Of a stretch of DNA of 29,228 bases, positions 1-9,705 are shown in pieces. The notes below the pieces were generated by a model. That model worked only from the letters and a program-made list of their open reading frames with translations. It was not told the origin of the DNA and did no database searches. This DNA comes from Sergeia podlipaevii (taxonomy: Eukaryota; Euglenozoa; Kinetoplastea; Trypanosomatida; Trypanosomatidae): the NCBI GenBank assembly GCA_030849805.1, contig JASANZ010001981.1, positions 1 to 29,228 of the forward strand. Direction: 5' to 3'. Positions within the stretch are counted from its first letter, which is position 1, and every line of letters starts with the position of its first letter. A program made the translations under genes and the position numbers.

Positions 1-39
1 GCTCTTATTGTTGTGATCGCTAGCTTTTTTTTTTTTTTT

Positions 40-41
40 AG
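40..41 (+). promoter_or_regulatory. Probable spliced-leader acceptor AG for the STE11 kinase gene
   Basis: A run of 15 T (25-39) is followed directly by AG. The remaining leader to the ATG at 78 is about 36 nt and holds no other ATG. This is the usual trypanosomatid trans-splice layout; the exact site is inferred, not shown. Confidence 0.6.
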
Positions 42-77
42 GGGGATACTTTTCTTTTCGTTTGTTTGTTTTGATTG

Positions 78-2846
78 ATGAATTATAGTCCCTCGACACC
101 CGCACTTTCAAAGCGGGTGATAGGACCCTCAGCTCGCCAATCTACTTCTAGTGCTGTTCTCCAGTCACCATCACGGACGAGTCCTACGCGCGTTGTGCGC
201 GGGCCCAAGTCCACCGCTATGCAGCTCGAAGTACTCCCCGAATACCCGCCGGTAACAAGCGGTAGCGGCTCTATCAAGAGTCGGTCACCCGCATATCTCA
301 GTACGAGTAGAGGTAGCAGCAGCAGCAATGTAAAGATGGTAAATGCCGTTAGCGGCTTTACTGGCAACCAACGCAGCTCTCAGCTGAAGAATAGTGGCGG
401 TGGAAGTGGAAAGACGCTTATTCCAAACCAACATAATCAACAGAGCAGCAGCAGTGTAGGCAACCCATCGTCCACTGTTGCGCCGTCTCTTCCTCATAGC
501 GCGTCTAGTGCCATGAAAGGAAGTGGCAGAAATAGTAAGAATAGTGCCACAACGTATGCGAGTACTCCCACTTATCCCCGGCACACCGTAGGGTCTAGCG
601 CCAACGACTGTGTACTCCTTGACGATGACCTTACTACGGTCGAGCGCGCCTCCTACTTGCGCCACACAGGACTCCCAGTGCTCTCCCCAACATATAATGG
701 CGGAAAAGCCAACAGCAGCAGCAGCGCGGTCCCAAGCGGGGAGCCCATCTGCGGCAGCGTTGGTGTTCCCAACGCTCTCCATTTAGTGAAGCCACCCCCT
801 GCACCGCTACTGGCCAACTTGAACCCGCGACGCATCAACACTCCACACGGGAATCAGCAGCAACTGCAGTCCACCCCCCTTAGCGTCAACTCGGCGGCGG
901 TTGACTCTATCTTGGTCACCTCTAGCACTCCTGGGCAGGAACGAAACGGCGTGTCAAGCCATCACGACACGAGCGGCGCTAACCTCAAGAATGGCCGCGG
1001 AAGCGCCAAGTTCACTGGCAACCTCCTGGACGGCACTTGCCTAGAGGCCGGGGATGTACCGCAGTGTAGCATCACTAGTCCTTCCATCATACCGCGCAAG
1101 ACACGCGGCATCACCAGCGGGCCCGCCACTGACACCTGCTCTAGTATCTTGACACAGTCGACGGACAGTCTTGTACGCAGCAGCAGCACGACAAATGTCT
1201 TGGGAGGCCTTTCACGTACGCGTAGCATCCGCGTCAGTCTTGCGCACAAGGCCTTGATTGGTAAAGGCAGCTACGGTATTGTATTCAAAGCGATGGACCG
1301 CGATACCAACCGCCTCATAGCAGTCAAAGAAATCTCTCTAGGGGCCGGCGGGAAGAAAGACTCAGCGCACTTTCAGAAGCAACTAGCGAGTGTGTGCAAG
1401 GAGCTGGCGTTGCTCAAACAACTCGATCACCCGAATATTGTCAAATGTCTTGGCGAGGAGTGTGAGGAGGATTGCTTGCGTATATACATGGAATTTATTG
1501 CCGGTGGCAGCGTCAGTTCTCTCCTGCGGACTTTTGGACCTTTCCAGGAGAGCCAGGCTTCTAACTTCACACAGCAGCTACTCAGTGGGCTGGTCTATCT
1601 ACACTGCAAGGGTATAATCCACCGCGACCTCAAAGGGGACAACCTTTTAGTAGACACCGCTGGCGTTCTCAAGCTTGCGGACTTTGGAACTGCGCGCGAC
1701 ATGAGCGTCACGACGACGTGCAACAACGCCGTTGCGGGCACTGCGTACTTCATTGCGCCGGAGGTGGTGGCAGGGGTGGGGACAGTCAACGAGAAGGCTG
1801 ATATTTGGGCTGTAGGGTGCTGTGTGGTGGAGATGCTCACCGGATTGCCCCCCCTCTCTCACATTCCGAACCAGTACTCGGTGATGATGATGCTCGCCGC
1901 GTCGAAGGGGGAGCTCTTTGATGACTACGTGCCGAAGGACAATAACTGGTCTCCAGAGGTGCTCGACTTGCTACGCAAGTGCCTGCGCAGAGATCCAGCA
2001 GCGCGGCCAACTGCTATCGAGCTCCTGTCACATCCGTGGATCACCATGTATGGTGATGAACCGCACGAAGGCGAGTACAACGGCTTCGATGCCAACACAC
2101 CCATGACACGACACTCTACTACTGCTGGCCACGGTGGTGGTGGTGGTGGTAGTGGAGCATCAGCTATTCACCGTCTCTCTGGTGATCGCGAAAGTATTGA
2201 TGACCTCACTTCTGCGCCGGACTCCTTTTACTACCGCACACTCACTGGCATTGCCTCGTGCGATGGCGACAGCGTGACGGCGGGGTGCTCTCCGACATCG
2301 GAGCAGCGACGGGCTCGGAAGGATAAGAAGAGTAAGAAGGACAAATCAAAGAAGGAGCGTCATGCAAATCGCGACAAATCAGCCGAACCAACGCCGCGGC
2401 CGCCAAGGGGACTCGCTATGAATCACTCAGATCGAGATGATGTGCTGCACATGACGCTGATGAGCAGCACCAACACAAGTCGTGACGGCAGCGCTAGCGG
2501 CGGCGATAGACGGGGTTTCACGCGCACCTCCACATATGCGTTGAGGGAGGAAGGTGGCGGCAAGCCGTCATCGACGCGCGCAAGCTGCGGACGACGAACC
2601 CTCGCCGATGCGCACATCTCGTCTCCTCTGGGGTTTGCGAGCCTGCCTGCCTCTCCCCAGCAAAGTGGTGGTGTCTTCCTGCGCCGCGACGAAGGCGAGT
2701 ATCAGATGCCCTCCTTTCTGCCTTCTCTTCCACCTGCGATGCGGTCGCCTGGTGTGGCCAGCGGAGAGTTCACACCGCGTGGACGTACGTTGGGGCTCTC
2801 TCTTGGCAGTCCGCCGTGCACGACCAACTTGCCCAAGCGGCAGTGA
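78..2846 (+). CDS. STE11-family (MAPKKK-like) Ser/Thr protein kinase
   Basis: A 922-residue protein. The in-frame TTG at 75 is not a plausible eukaryotic start, so the ATG at 78 is used. Residues 1 to about 388 are Ser/Asn/Gly-rich and look disordered. The kinase domain spans about 389-653. It has glycine loop GKGSYG (395-400), VAIK-type lysine K417 in AVKEI, catalytic D517 in HRDLKGDN, D535 in DFG, and GTAYFIAPE in the activation segment. The HRDLKGDN box and the GG-SV-SLL segment after the hinge are typical of STE11/MEKK kinases. The tail (654-922) holds a Gly run and a Lys-rich block (KDKKSKKDKSKKER) that could serve in localisation. All catalytic residues are present, so it should be active. 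By family it would phosphorylate a MAPKK; the actual pathway is unknown. Low-complexity ends are common in trypanosomatid kinases. No SH3, RhoGAP or other accessory domain was recognised. Confidence 0.9.
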   Translation: MNYSPSTPALSKRVIGPSARQSTSSAVLQSPSRTSPTRVVRGPKSTAMQLEVLPEYPPVTSGSGSIKSRSPAYLSTSRGSSSSNVKMVNAVSGFTGNQRSSQLKNSGGGSGKTLIPNQHNQQSSSSVGNPSSTVAPSLPHSASSAMKGSGRNSKNSATTYASTPTYPRHTVGSSANDCVLLDDDLTTVERASYLRHTGLPVLSPTYNGGKANSSSSAVPSGEPICGSVGVPNALHLVKPPPAPLLANLNPRRINTPHGNQQQLQSTPLSVNSAAVDSILVTSSTPGQERNGVSSHHDTSGANLKNGRGSAKFTGNLLDGTCLEAGDVPQCSITSPSIIPRKTRGITSGPATDTCSSILTQSTDSLVRSSSTTNVLGGLSRTRSIRVSLAHKALIGKGSYGIVFKAMDRDTNRLIAVKEISLGAGGKKDSAHFQKQLASVCKELALLKQLDHPNIVKCLGEECEEDCLRIYMEFIAGGSVSSLLRTFGPFQESQASNFTQQLLSGLVYLHCKGIIHRDLKGDNLLVDTAGVLKLADFGTARDMSVTTTCNNAVAGTAYFIAPEVVAGVGTVNEKADIWAVGCCVVEMLTGLPPLSHIPNQYSVMMMLAASKGELFDDYVPKDNNWSPEVLDLLRKCLRRDPAARPTAIELLSHPWITMYGDEPHEGEYNGFDANTPMTRHSTTAGHGGGGGGSGASAIHRLSGDRESIDDLTSAPDSFYYRTLTGIASCDGDSVTAGCSPTSEQRRARKDKKSKKDKSKKERHANRDKSAEPTPRPPRGLAMNHSDRDDVLHMTLMSSTNTSRDGSASGGDRRGFTRTSTYALREEGGGKPSSTRASCGRRTLADAHISSPLGFASLPASPQQSGGVFLRRDEGEYQMPSFLPSLPPAMRSPGVASGEFTPRGRTLGLSLGSPPCTTNLPKRQ

Positions 2847-2876
2847 TTGCTCAAGCGTGTAGACGGACAAAGATAA

Positions 2877-2932
2877 GAGAGAGAGAGAGAGGAGGGAGGG
2901 AGGGGGAGATGTCAGCTAAATAGCATTCATGG

Positions 2933-2973
<41 letters not shown>
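2877..2973 (+). repeat. Complementary GA and CT microsatellites in the kinase 3' UTR
   Basis: (GA)7 at 2877-2890, then a G-rich linker with GGAGGGAGGGAGGGGG, then (CT)18 at 2938-2973. The two arms are complementary, so the transcript could fold into a long stem with a loop of about 47 nt. Confidence 0.75.
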
Positions 2974-2976
<3 letters not shown>

Positions 2977-4846
2977 GTACCCCCCATCTATATATGACTC
3001 CTTCTCTCTGCTATATTTAGGAGGAAATACTTGCATCTGTCTATACTGTTGAGTGGGGTTGCATCGCTGTAGTAGTTTATTGTTATTATTATTATTATTA
3101 TTATTATTGCCTTTTTTTTTTGTACTTAGTGCTGCTCTCATTTTTTAAAAAATACATCTTTTTTTTTTTGTTTTATTAATGTTTTTATTATTGTGTTGCT
3201 CTTGCTGTTGTTGCTTGAGTGAATTGCAAAAGAGGGACCACGTAGTGAATGATAAGAAGATTGGCATCTCACCAGCGCACTGCATTAGTGTTTTATTATT
3301 ATTATTATTATAACTATACGTAAGTGGTTGGGGATAATATGACCTGCCTCATGCATACTGAAGAACTGACTTGTTTTGCATTATTATTTTTTTGTAAGAG
3401 TGTGTGTGTGTGTGAATGCAGTGCCAGGCTGCTGTTTTGATTTTGTGTTATGTATTTGTGTGGAGTAGTGACGTATATATAAATCTGTGAGCAATGAAGA
3501 ATGGGAGGGAGGGTCTGTACTGTAGTGATCCTTGTATTGATCCCCACTCTTTATCTTTCTCTCTTTTTTTTTTTTCTTGCCGTTGAATGGGCAGATTCTT
3601 TATAAATTAATTGTTTTTAGTTGCTTTTTATTTTCTTTTTTAAACAAAAAAAAAAATAGAACCCTTTCTTGGCAAACTGGTTGCTAATCTTCCAAGGTTT
3701 GATAACAGCAATCTTGCATAGAAAACAAGTAACGCAACTGTCAACAAACTTTATAACAAAAGGTTTAGAGATTGCCGAGTTGATCTCCTGCAAGGCTTGA
3801 CTGCGCACACAGAGGAGTTCATTGTTTGGTTTTCTTTAAACGGCTCCTTTATTGCCCCCATTATTTTGTTAGCGGTATGTGCCTTTCTAAATTTCTTTTT
3901 TTTTTGTTTTGATGCACTTTTGTTTGCATAGTGATATGCGCCTGAGCATATATGTGCGCTCACTTGAACGCTTCACCGCTGAACCCTTTTTTTTTCTATC
4001 CCCTCTGCTTTTTTTTTTTTTGGATGATATTCTTGTTGTATTTTTATTTTAATACTTTTTTTTCTCTTTATTACTACTGCTCACATGTGTTGCTCTTTTT
4101 CTTTTTCTGCAGTATTTTACGGAGGAGCAATTTTTAGTGCCTGTTGAGACGCTATTTGATGATTATTTTTTCTTTTTTTCCTCCATGGTGCTATGTAGAC
4201 TGTTCAGTAACGCACGAGCTAGTGATTTCACATTTGCCGAGGATATGGTTTGCGTGCTGGCATGCTCTTTTTCTTTCCTTTTTCTTTTCTTTGCAGTGCT
4301 CTACACTACCACACTACAGGTATTGCTTTAAATAAATAAATATATATATAACAGGAGAGAAAAAAAGAAAGAGGGGAAGTAAGAAAGTTGAAAATGGCAC
4401 ATGGAGCACACATACACGCGATGATACATTCACGTAGGTCTGTATTGCTGAGGTCTTGGCTCTATGGGCATGCAAGGGGTTTCTTTTTTTCTCTCAGAAG
4501 AAGCATAATAATTAGGAGACGTATGAAAAGCACGTATTAGTGAACAGTCGCATGTGTGTGTTGCTGCTCATTAGATACTTTGAAAGAAAGAAAAACTGCC
4601 TTTAATGTGCCTTTGCATGTATATCGTGTCGTGTGTGTGTGTGTGTGTACATGCTAATTTGCTACATTAATTTTCTTTTTATTATTTTCTCTTTTTTGTT
4701 TTCTCTGCTTGTCGTTCGGTCTCTCCGCCTCCAGCACTGCCCTTTCTTGCGGGAAAATGATTAAAGGCGAAGAAGATTGCTGGCTGTGCGATACATTCAT
4801 CTTGACGTAGTGTGTTTACTACTAAACGTTAGCTAAACTGTAGGTA

Positions 4847-4874
<28 letters not shown>
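4847..4874. repeat. (AT)14 microsatellite
   Basis: Fourteen uninterrupted AT units in the spacer upstream of the SPF45-like gene. Confidence 0.9.
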
Positions 4875-4878
<4 letters not shown>

Positions 4879-5119
4879 ACTCAATGTAGATGCAGGAAGC
4901 TCTAGTCGATTCACAGTTGACTACAGTATCAAACCAGCGGTGGTCATTGGGAGTGGTTGTATGGATACGCAGCAACTCAGAGAGGTTTCACATCCGCATT
5001 GATCGTTTACTGATGATTGTCTTTGTCATTTCTTTCTTCTGCCTTTTTTTTAAAAAAACTCTGTGTGATCACTTACCTCCTCCTCCTCCTCCTCCCTTAA
5101 CTTTCTGGTGACTACCGAA

Positions 5120-5121
5120 AG
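5120..5121 (+). promoter_or_regulatory. Probable spliced-leader acceptor AG for the SPF45-like gene
   Basis: First AG after the pyrimidine tract made of (CCT)6 and CTTTCT at 5076-5105. The 148 nt from here to the ATG at 5270 contain no ATG. AGs at 5179-5180 and 5183-5184 are alternatives. Confidence 0.45.
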
Positions 5122-5269
5122 AAAGAGAGGTTTGCGCTCTGGAAACGTGCTGCGTGCGTGTGTGTGTGTGTGTGACTCAGGTAGTAACCCTAAGCTCTAG
5201 CACTAAAAGCAAAAGAAAGAAAAAATTGAGCTGTACAAGCGTTCATTATTGAGCACTCCTCTTTCTTCC

Positions 5270-6271
5270 ATGACGACAGTGCCATTGTTGTACGATCCTG
5301 CCGTCCCTAACGTGTACCGCACCGCCAAGTACGCCCGCTATCGTCTTGCCCGCACTCAGGAGGCTGAAGCACGACGTCGTGCCGCCGCGGAGCAGGACGC
5401 CTCCCCTAACTGCGTAGCGGCAGCACTTGCGTCAGTGTCATCCGTCTCCGATTATGCAGCCACTACAAATGCTCTGTCTTCTGGTGTGGGCAGTGCTGCA
5501 AGTCACTCTGGGTCATTTCTAGTACTCGGCGCGGAGGAGCTGCGGCGCGAACGGGTGCGGCGGAGTGCGGAGATGGGCGTGCACAGCGCTGTGCAGCTGC
5601 AGAGAGATGAACTGGAGGTTGAGCACAAGCGACGCAAGCTGGAGGGAAGCGACGCGAAGGGGAGGATCCATTCGTTACTAGGCAAAATGCGAGCGGGGGC
5701 CGCGGCTAATGCTACGCCTGACACCTCAGCGCTGCTCCTCAGTTCTTCTGAAGCGAGTGCCAGTTCCAGTGCTGCTCCACTCGTGTTTAAGCCTTCCTCC
5801 TTGGCTGCTGGTGGGTACGTCATGGCCGAGGCACAGGACGCCATGTCTTCGCAGCAGCGTGGAGTGCCTCGGCACCGACTGAAGGGATCACCTAGCTCCA
5901 CTCTCCTCGTACGTGCACGAGGACTGACCGTGCCGCCCACTGATGCAGTCGCCGTACAGCAGTGGTGCGACGAGGTGCGGAGGGCGTGTGGGGTGCACGG
6001 GATGGTGCGGGCTGTGCGATCACACGTACTGACTTCTAGCGAACTGGAGGCAATGCGAGAGCGACTAGGGAACGGCAAGGCGGAGAGTTGCTTCGCAGCG
6101 GAGAAGGTGCGCGTGCTGGTGCGCTTTGACACTGTAGCGAGCGCCTTCAAAGCTGCTGAGGAGCTTCCACGCACGTTCCCACAGTGGGACCTTACTTTCT
6201 TTCCAACTGCCTTGTTTGATTCTGGCGCGGTTCAACCAGCTGACGGAGAGCCACTATGCGATACTGAGTAG
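5270..6271 (+). CDS. SPF45/RBM17-like protein with a C-terminal U2AF-homology (UHM) RRM; no G-patch
   Basis: A 333-residue protein from the first ATG; the frame is open upstream but only from a TTG at 5249. Residues 8-16 read YDPAVPNVY, followed by a basic, Arg/Glu-rich helix (17-42). That matches the Y-D-P-x-x-P-N-x-Y motif and charged helix near the N-terminus of SPF45/RBM17 and plant DRT111. The middle (45-210) is Ala/Ser-rich with a charged helix at 88-125. Residues 211-316 fit an RRM of UHM type: LLVRARGL as strand 1, VRVLVRFDTVASAFKAAEEL as strand 3 plus helix 2, then R-T-F at 301-303, the R-X-F signature by which UHMs bind ULM tryptophans. SPF45 works in 3' splice-site choice through U2AF/SF3B contacts, so a nuclear splicing role is inferred. 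The G-patch that SPF45 has between these two parts is not visible. The family call rests on motif reading only. Confidence 0.55.
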   Translation: MTTVPLLYDPAVPNVYRTAKYARYRLARTQEAEARRRAAAEQDASPNCVAAALASVSSVSDYAATTNALSSGVGSAASHSGSFLVLGAEELRRERVRRSAEMGVHSAVQLQRDELEVEHKRRKLEGSDAKGRIHSLLGKMRAGAAANATPDTSALLLSSSEASASSSAAPLVFKPSSLAAGGYVMAEAQDAMSSQQRGVPRHRLKGSPSSTLLVRARGLTVPPTDAVAVQQWCDEVRRACGVHGMVRAVRSHVLTSSELEAMRERLGNGKAESCFAAEKVRVLVRFDTVASAFKAAEELPRTFPQWDLTFFPTALFDSGAVQPADGEPLCDTE

Positions 6272-6851
6272 AAGGAAGGAAAGAAAGAAGGAGGGGCGCG
6301 GGTGGATGGACGGCGAATATGTGTGTGTATGTGTGTATGCGGACATGCACTCTCTTTTCATCTTTGGACCCGCCACTACTGGTGATGACCAGTATGTATC
6401 GCTTTTGTATTTTTGCCATTGGAGAGTATACTTCATAAGAGAAACAAAGAAAAAAAAAGAATAACAAAAGAATAACCATAATAACAAGTGTTGTGCTTCG
6501 AAACCGCAATGAGTAGTTCTACTAGTTGTTTTGTTTGCTCTACATTGGGTCATGTCGCTACTCATGTTATCTATATATAGTGTCTTAACATATGCATGCT
6601 TCTCTCTATCTCTCTTTCTCTCTTTCCTTTTTTTTTTGTTGTTCTCTTTTAAAAAGGGAAAAAAAAGCTACCTACACTTACTCTCATTTTCTCTCTTTAC
6701 AAATAGGAACTTACAAGCTGCAGCCTTCTCGGCCTAACATCTAACTCGTTCTACAGCAGTATCATAGACATCTACAACATATATACACAACATACATACA
6801 TATACATCAAAGCATTGCCCTCGTCCCTCACGTGTACACGGTAACCAAATC
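6272..6851 (+). other. Intergenic spacer between SPF45-like gene and SHMT
   Basis: The spacer is 580 nt. It opens with a purine-rich GGAA/GAAAG stretch and a GT-rich patch (about 6320-6340), then a pyrimidine tract at 6601-6639 leading to the SHMT acceptor. No gene is seen. Confidence 0.7.
6705..6706 (+). promoter_or_regulatory. Probable spliced-leader acceptor AG for SHMT
   Basis: Two pyrimidine tracts (6601-6639 and 6681-6698) precede this AG. The following 145 nt to the ATG at 6852 contain no ATG, although the tract-rich region upstream does. Confidence 0.55.
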
Positions 6852-8240
6852 ATGGCAACTTTGCCCACTCTCTCCACGCAGGACCCCGAGCTTGCGGACA
6901 TGTTGCAGCTAGAGATGGCGCGACAGTACCGTGGTCTCGAGATGATTGCATCTGAGAACCTTACATCAGCGGCCGTGCTTGAGTGCCTGGGCTCAGCTCT
7001 GACCAACAAATATGCCGAGGGTGAAGTGGGCAACCGGTACTACGGCGGAACTGCATATGTGGACATGGTGGAGTCTCTTGCGAAGCGTCGTGCCTTGCAA
7101 GCATTCGGTCTGGATCCTGAGGAGTGGGGCGTCAACGTGCAGCCATACAGCGGTTCTCCGGCCAACTTTGCGGTCTACACAGCACTTGTGGAGCCTCATA
7201 GCCGCATTATGGGCCTCGATCTACCCAGTGGCGGTCATCTGACTCACGGCTTCTATACTGCCAAAAAGAAAATCAGTGCCACCTCCATCTACTTTGAGTC
7301 TTTTCCTTACAAGGTGAACGAGGACGGCTATATCGACTACGACGGTCTGGAGAAAACAGCGGAGGTATACAGGCCGAAGATCATCATCATTGGTGCATCA
7401 GCCTACGCCCGCGACTACGATTACGAGCGTGTCAGAGCAATTGCTGACAACACCGGTTGCTACCTCTTTATGGACATGGCTCACACTGCTGGACTCATCG
7501 CAGGCGGTGTACTCAAGTCTCCTTTCCCCTACTCAGATATCGTTACCACGACCACACACAAGTCCCTCCGCGGCCCTCGCGCTGGCATGATCTTCTTCCG
7601 TAGGAAGGACCGCCAGGGCAACCCAACGGACTTTGAGAGCCGTGTCAACCAGGCCGTGTTCCCTGGCTTGCAAGGGGGACCCCACATGCACCAGATTGCT
7701 GCTATAGCGACTCAGATGCGTGAGGTGTGCATGCCAGAGTGGAAACAGTACGCTAAGCAGGTGCAGGCAAACGCCAAGGCCCTTGCTGCCGCGCTTGCCG
7801 CTCATGGTTACCAGTTTGCTTCTGGCGGCACAGACAACCATCTTCTCTTATGGAATGTGCGCGTGCTCGGCCTGACAGGCAGCAAGGTGGAAAAACTGCT
7901 CGATGCCATTTCCATCTCCACTAACAAGAATACAATCCCTGGCGATAAGTCCGCGCTCACCCCCGGCGGCATTCGCATAGGCACTCCTGCACTTACGAGT
8001 CGCGGCATGATGGAGGCGGACATGGCGGTCGTCGCAGGGTTTCTTGACCAAGCGGTGAAGTTGTGCGTGAAGATCCAGGGGACGATCCAGTCCACCAAGC
8101 TCAAGGACTTCACAGATGCGCTGGTGGGCAATGCGGAGGTTACCGTCCTGCGTGACGCCGTGGAGAACTTTGCGATTCGCTTCACCATGCCCACCTTTGA
8201 CACGACAAATCTCAAGTACAAGGATGCGCTCCCACACTGA
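6852..8240 (+). CDS. SHMT: Serine hydroxymethyltransferase, probably cytosolic form
   Basis: A 462-residue PLP enzyme that interconverts serine plus tetrahydrofolate with glycine plus 5,10-methylene-tetrahydrofolate, feeding one-carbon units to thymidylate and methionine synthesis. Visible family marks: ASENLTS (33-39) with the active-site Glu35, YGGTAYVD (64-71), [11 protein letters not shown] (99-109), GGHLTHG (127-133), [13 protein letters not shown] (207-219) with the PLP-contacting Asp208 and His211, and [12 protein letters not shown] (232-243), in which K237 is the Schiff-base lysine. Length is normal for the family. The protein begins a few residues before the conserved helix and shows no mitochondrial presequence, so a cytosolic location is inferred. 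Leishmania species have separate cytosolic and mitochondrial SHMTs, T. cruzi has SHMT, and T. brucei lacks it (from memory). Confidence 0.97.
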   Translation: MATLPTLSTQDPELADMLQLEMARQYRGLEMIASENLTSAAVLECLGSALTNKYAEGEVGNRYYGGTAYVDMVESLAKRRALQAFGLDPEEWGVNVQPYSGSPANFAVYTALVEPHSRIMGLDLPSGGHLTHGFYTAKKKISATSIYFESFPYKVNEDGYIDYDGLEKTAEVYRPKIIIIGASAYARDYDYERVRAIADNTGCYLFMDMAHTAGLIAGGVLKSPFPYSDIVTTTTHKSLRGPRAGMIFFRRKDRQGNPTDFESRVNQAVFPGLQGGPHMHQIAAIATQMREVCMPEWKQYAKQVQANAKALAAALAAHGYQFASGGTDNHLLLWNVRVLGLTGSKVEKLLDAISISTNKNTIPGDKSALTPGGIRIGTPALTSRGMMEADMAVVAGFLDQAVKLCVKIQGTIQSTKLKDFTDALVGNAEVTVLRDAVENFAIRFTMPTFDTTNLKYKDALPH

Positions 8241-9705
8241 TGCTCCATGGCTTGAGTTGAAGGAAAAAAAAAAAGTGCCCTTCCTTCTCTTCCTCGTGCA
8301 CCTTCCTCACTTGGCTTTGGAAAGGCTTCTCTCTCTCTCGAACAAGGAAACAAGTGGTAAACATGAAAAAAAAGGAACATAGAGTTACTTGCTGTCTGGT
8401 GTCGCTTTAGTGCCCAGATTCTTTTATATATACACGTATTCACAGCAACTCAATATATATTACTATTGTGATCCGCTCGCATTTAGGTGAAGACGAGGAG
8501 AAACGCGCACTTGCTGCTGCTACTGCTTTGTGTGTGCAACAATGTGAAAGAGTGGGCCGAGGGAGGGGGGGGGGATGGCACACCTTCTCTGTCCAAGTAT
8601 TTCACTAAGCACGAAACTGTTAGGAAGCGCGGAAAGAAAGAAGCATGGGATAGTCAGATCTTCAAAAAAAAAAAAAAAAAGAACATGCCGTCAAAGAATG
8701 AAGGGAAGAGAGGGAGCATACAAAGATGCATATTTGCCGCAGCCTTCAGTTAGCATTCCTTTTTTTTTTTTTTGGAGATGTAACCCTCTCTAACTCTTGC
8801 GGGGTAACCTTTCCTCTTTCAGCCTTTCTTTTTTAAAATGTCTTTCTTCTTTTTCATTTTTTTTGAGTTTAAAAATGTCTTTTTGTTGTTGTTGTTTTGC
8901 TTTTCAAAATTGAGCACTATCGAGCTGATTTTATCGTCACTGACAACACCGTGGCGTGAGCCCGGGGCGTTTTTTTTTTTTTTTGCGTTGTTCTGAACGG
9001 AAAAAAAAAAAAGAGAGAAGAAAAGGAGACAAAAAAAAAATGAAGTACGAATCAAAACGCTCATTACAAGAATGTACTGTGTCAATACTTAGCGGCATGT
9101 TTCCCAAACTTTAATCGCTTTCAGTGTTGTTGGTGGTTGGTGTCAACTAGTTGCCCGCCATTCTAAAAATGCTATTTGCGGGTTCCAACATAAATGCTAC
9201 TCTCCAGCGCTAGCCAGACGCGCGTGAGAATGTGTCTGTTTCTTTTTGTTGCATGCGGTTTACCTACTATAATAATTATTCATACTATTTTCGTTTTCTT
9301 CTTCATATATATATATATATATTTGCGTTCTTTAGCTTCACAAAGTCATTAACTTCTTTTTTATCTACATTTTTTCTTGCTTACATTATTATTATTAATA
9401 TTATATTTCTGAGGGAACAATAAGAAGGATACCTTGGGCTTGGCATCCAGCAATCTTTTTCTCTCTCAGATACTTCTTTTTTTTTTCTTTCGTTCTTTTT
9501 TTTTCTCTAGTTATCTTCTTGTAAGTCGTGGCGGTACGTATCTTTCAACGTCCAGAACAGACCGGGCGCATCCATAGCAACACTACTGGAAGCTACACAC
9601 ACACATACACGTGCTCGCCTGCACAGTAGCGGTTCAATACGGAAGCTGGGAGAGGTGGGAGGGGTGATCAACGAGGAGAAATATATACATAGCAAGTAGC
9701 TCACC
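8241..9705 (+). other. Intergenic spacer: SHMT 3' UTR and DnaJ 5' leader
   Basis: The spacer is 1.46 kb with no convincing gene. It holds a G10 run at 8565-8574, an A17 run at 8664-8680, T-runs near 8760 and 8968, an A-run near 9000, and an AT repeat at 9305-9322. A less repetitive patch at about 9090-9230 contains GCGGGTTCCAACA, which resembles a tRNA B box only superficially, with no matching A box or cloverleaf. Confidence 0.65.
9509..9510 (+). promoter_or_regulatory. Probable spliced-leader acceptor AG for the DnaJ/TPR gene
   Basis: A strong C/T tract at 9471-9508 ends in CTCTAG. The 195 nt downstream to the ATG at 9706 contain no ATG. Confidence 0.65.

Larger units (their letters stand above)
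2847..5269 (+). other. Intergenic spacer: 3' UTR of STE11 kinase and 5' leader of the SPF45-like gene
   Basis: No convincing gene in 2.4 kb. It holds a (GA)7 tract at 2877-2890 facing a (CT)18 tract at 2938-2973, TTA repeats at 3083-3108 and about 3293-3311, GT repeats at 3400-3414, 4631-4648 and about 5154-5174, an (AT)14 run at 4847-4874, (CCT)6 at 5076-5093 and many T-runs. A stretch at about 3655-3960 is noticeably less homopolymeric than the rest (see findings). A 73-codon ATG frame at 4890-5111 ends in simple repeat and is not called a gene. Confidence 0.7.

Noticed and set aside
2851..3141. Minus-strand frame rich in Asn and Arg-Glu repeats
   Set aside because: Pure translation of the TTA, CT and GA microsatellites.
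3952..4335. Phe/Leu/Tyr-rich frames resembling membrane proteins
   Set aside because: They arise from T-runs read as Phe codons; no complexity, no conserved motif.
4890..5111. 73-codon ATG frame in the first spacer
   Set aside because: The second half is Phe-rich and a Pro run from T-runs and the CCT repeat. No leader signal is convincing and the tract looks like the acceptor region of the next gene.
5503..6174. 223-codon antisense frame in the SPF45-like gene
   Set aside because: Ala/Ser/Arg-rich mirror of a GC-rich coding strand; the sense frame carries recognisable motifs.
9165..9200. GCGGGTTCCAACA resembling a tRNA B box
   Set aside because: No A box at the right distance and no acceptor-stem pairing; not a tRNA.
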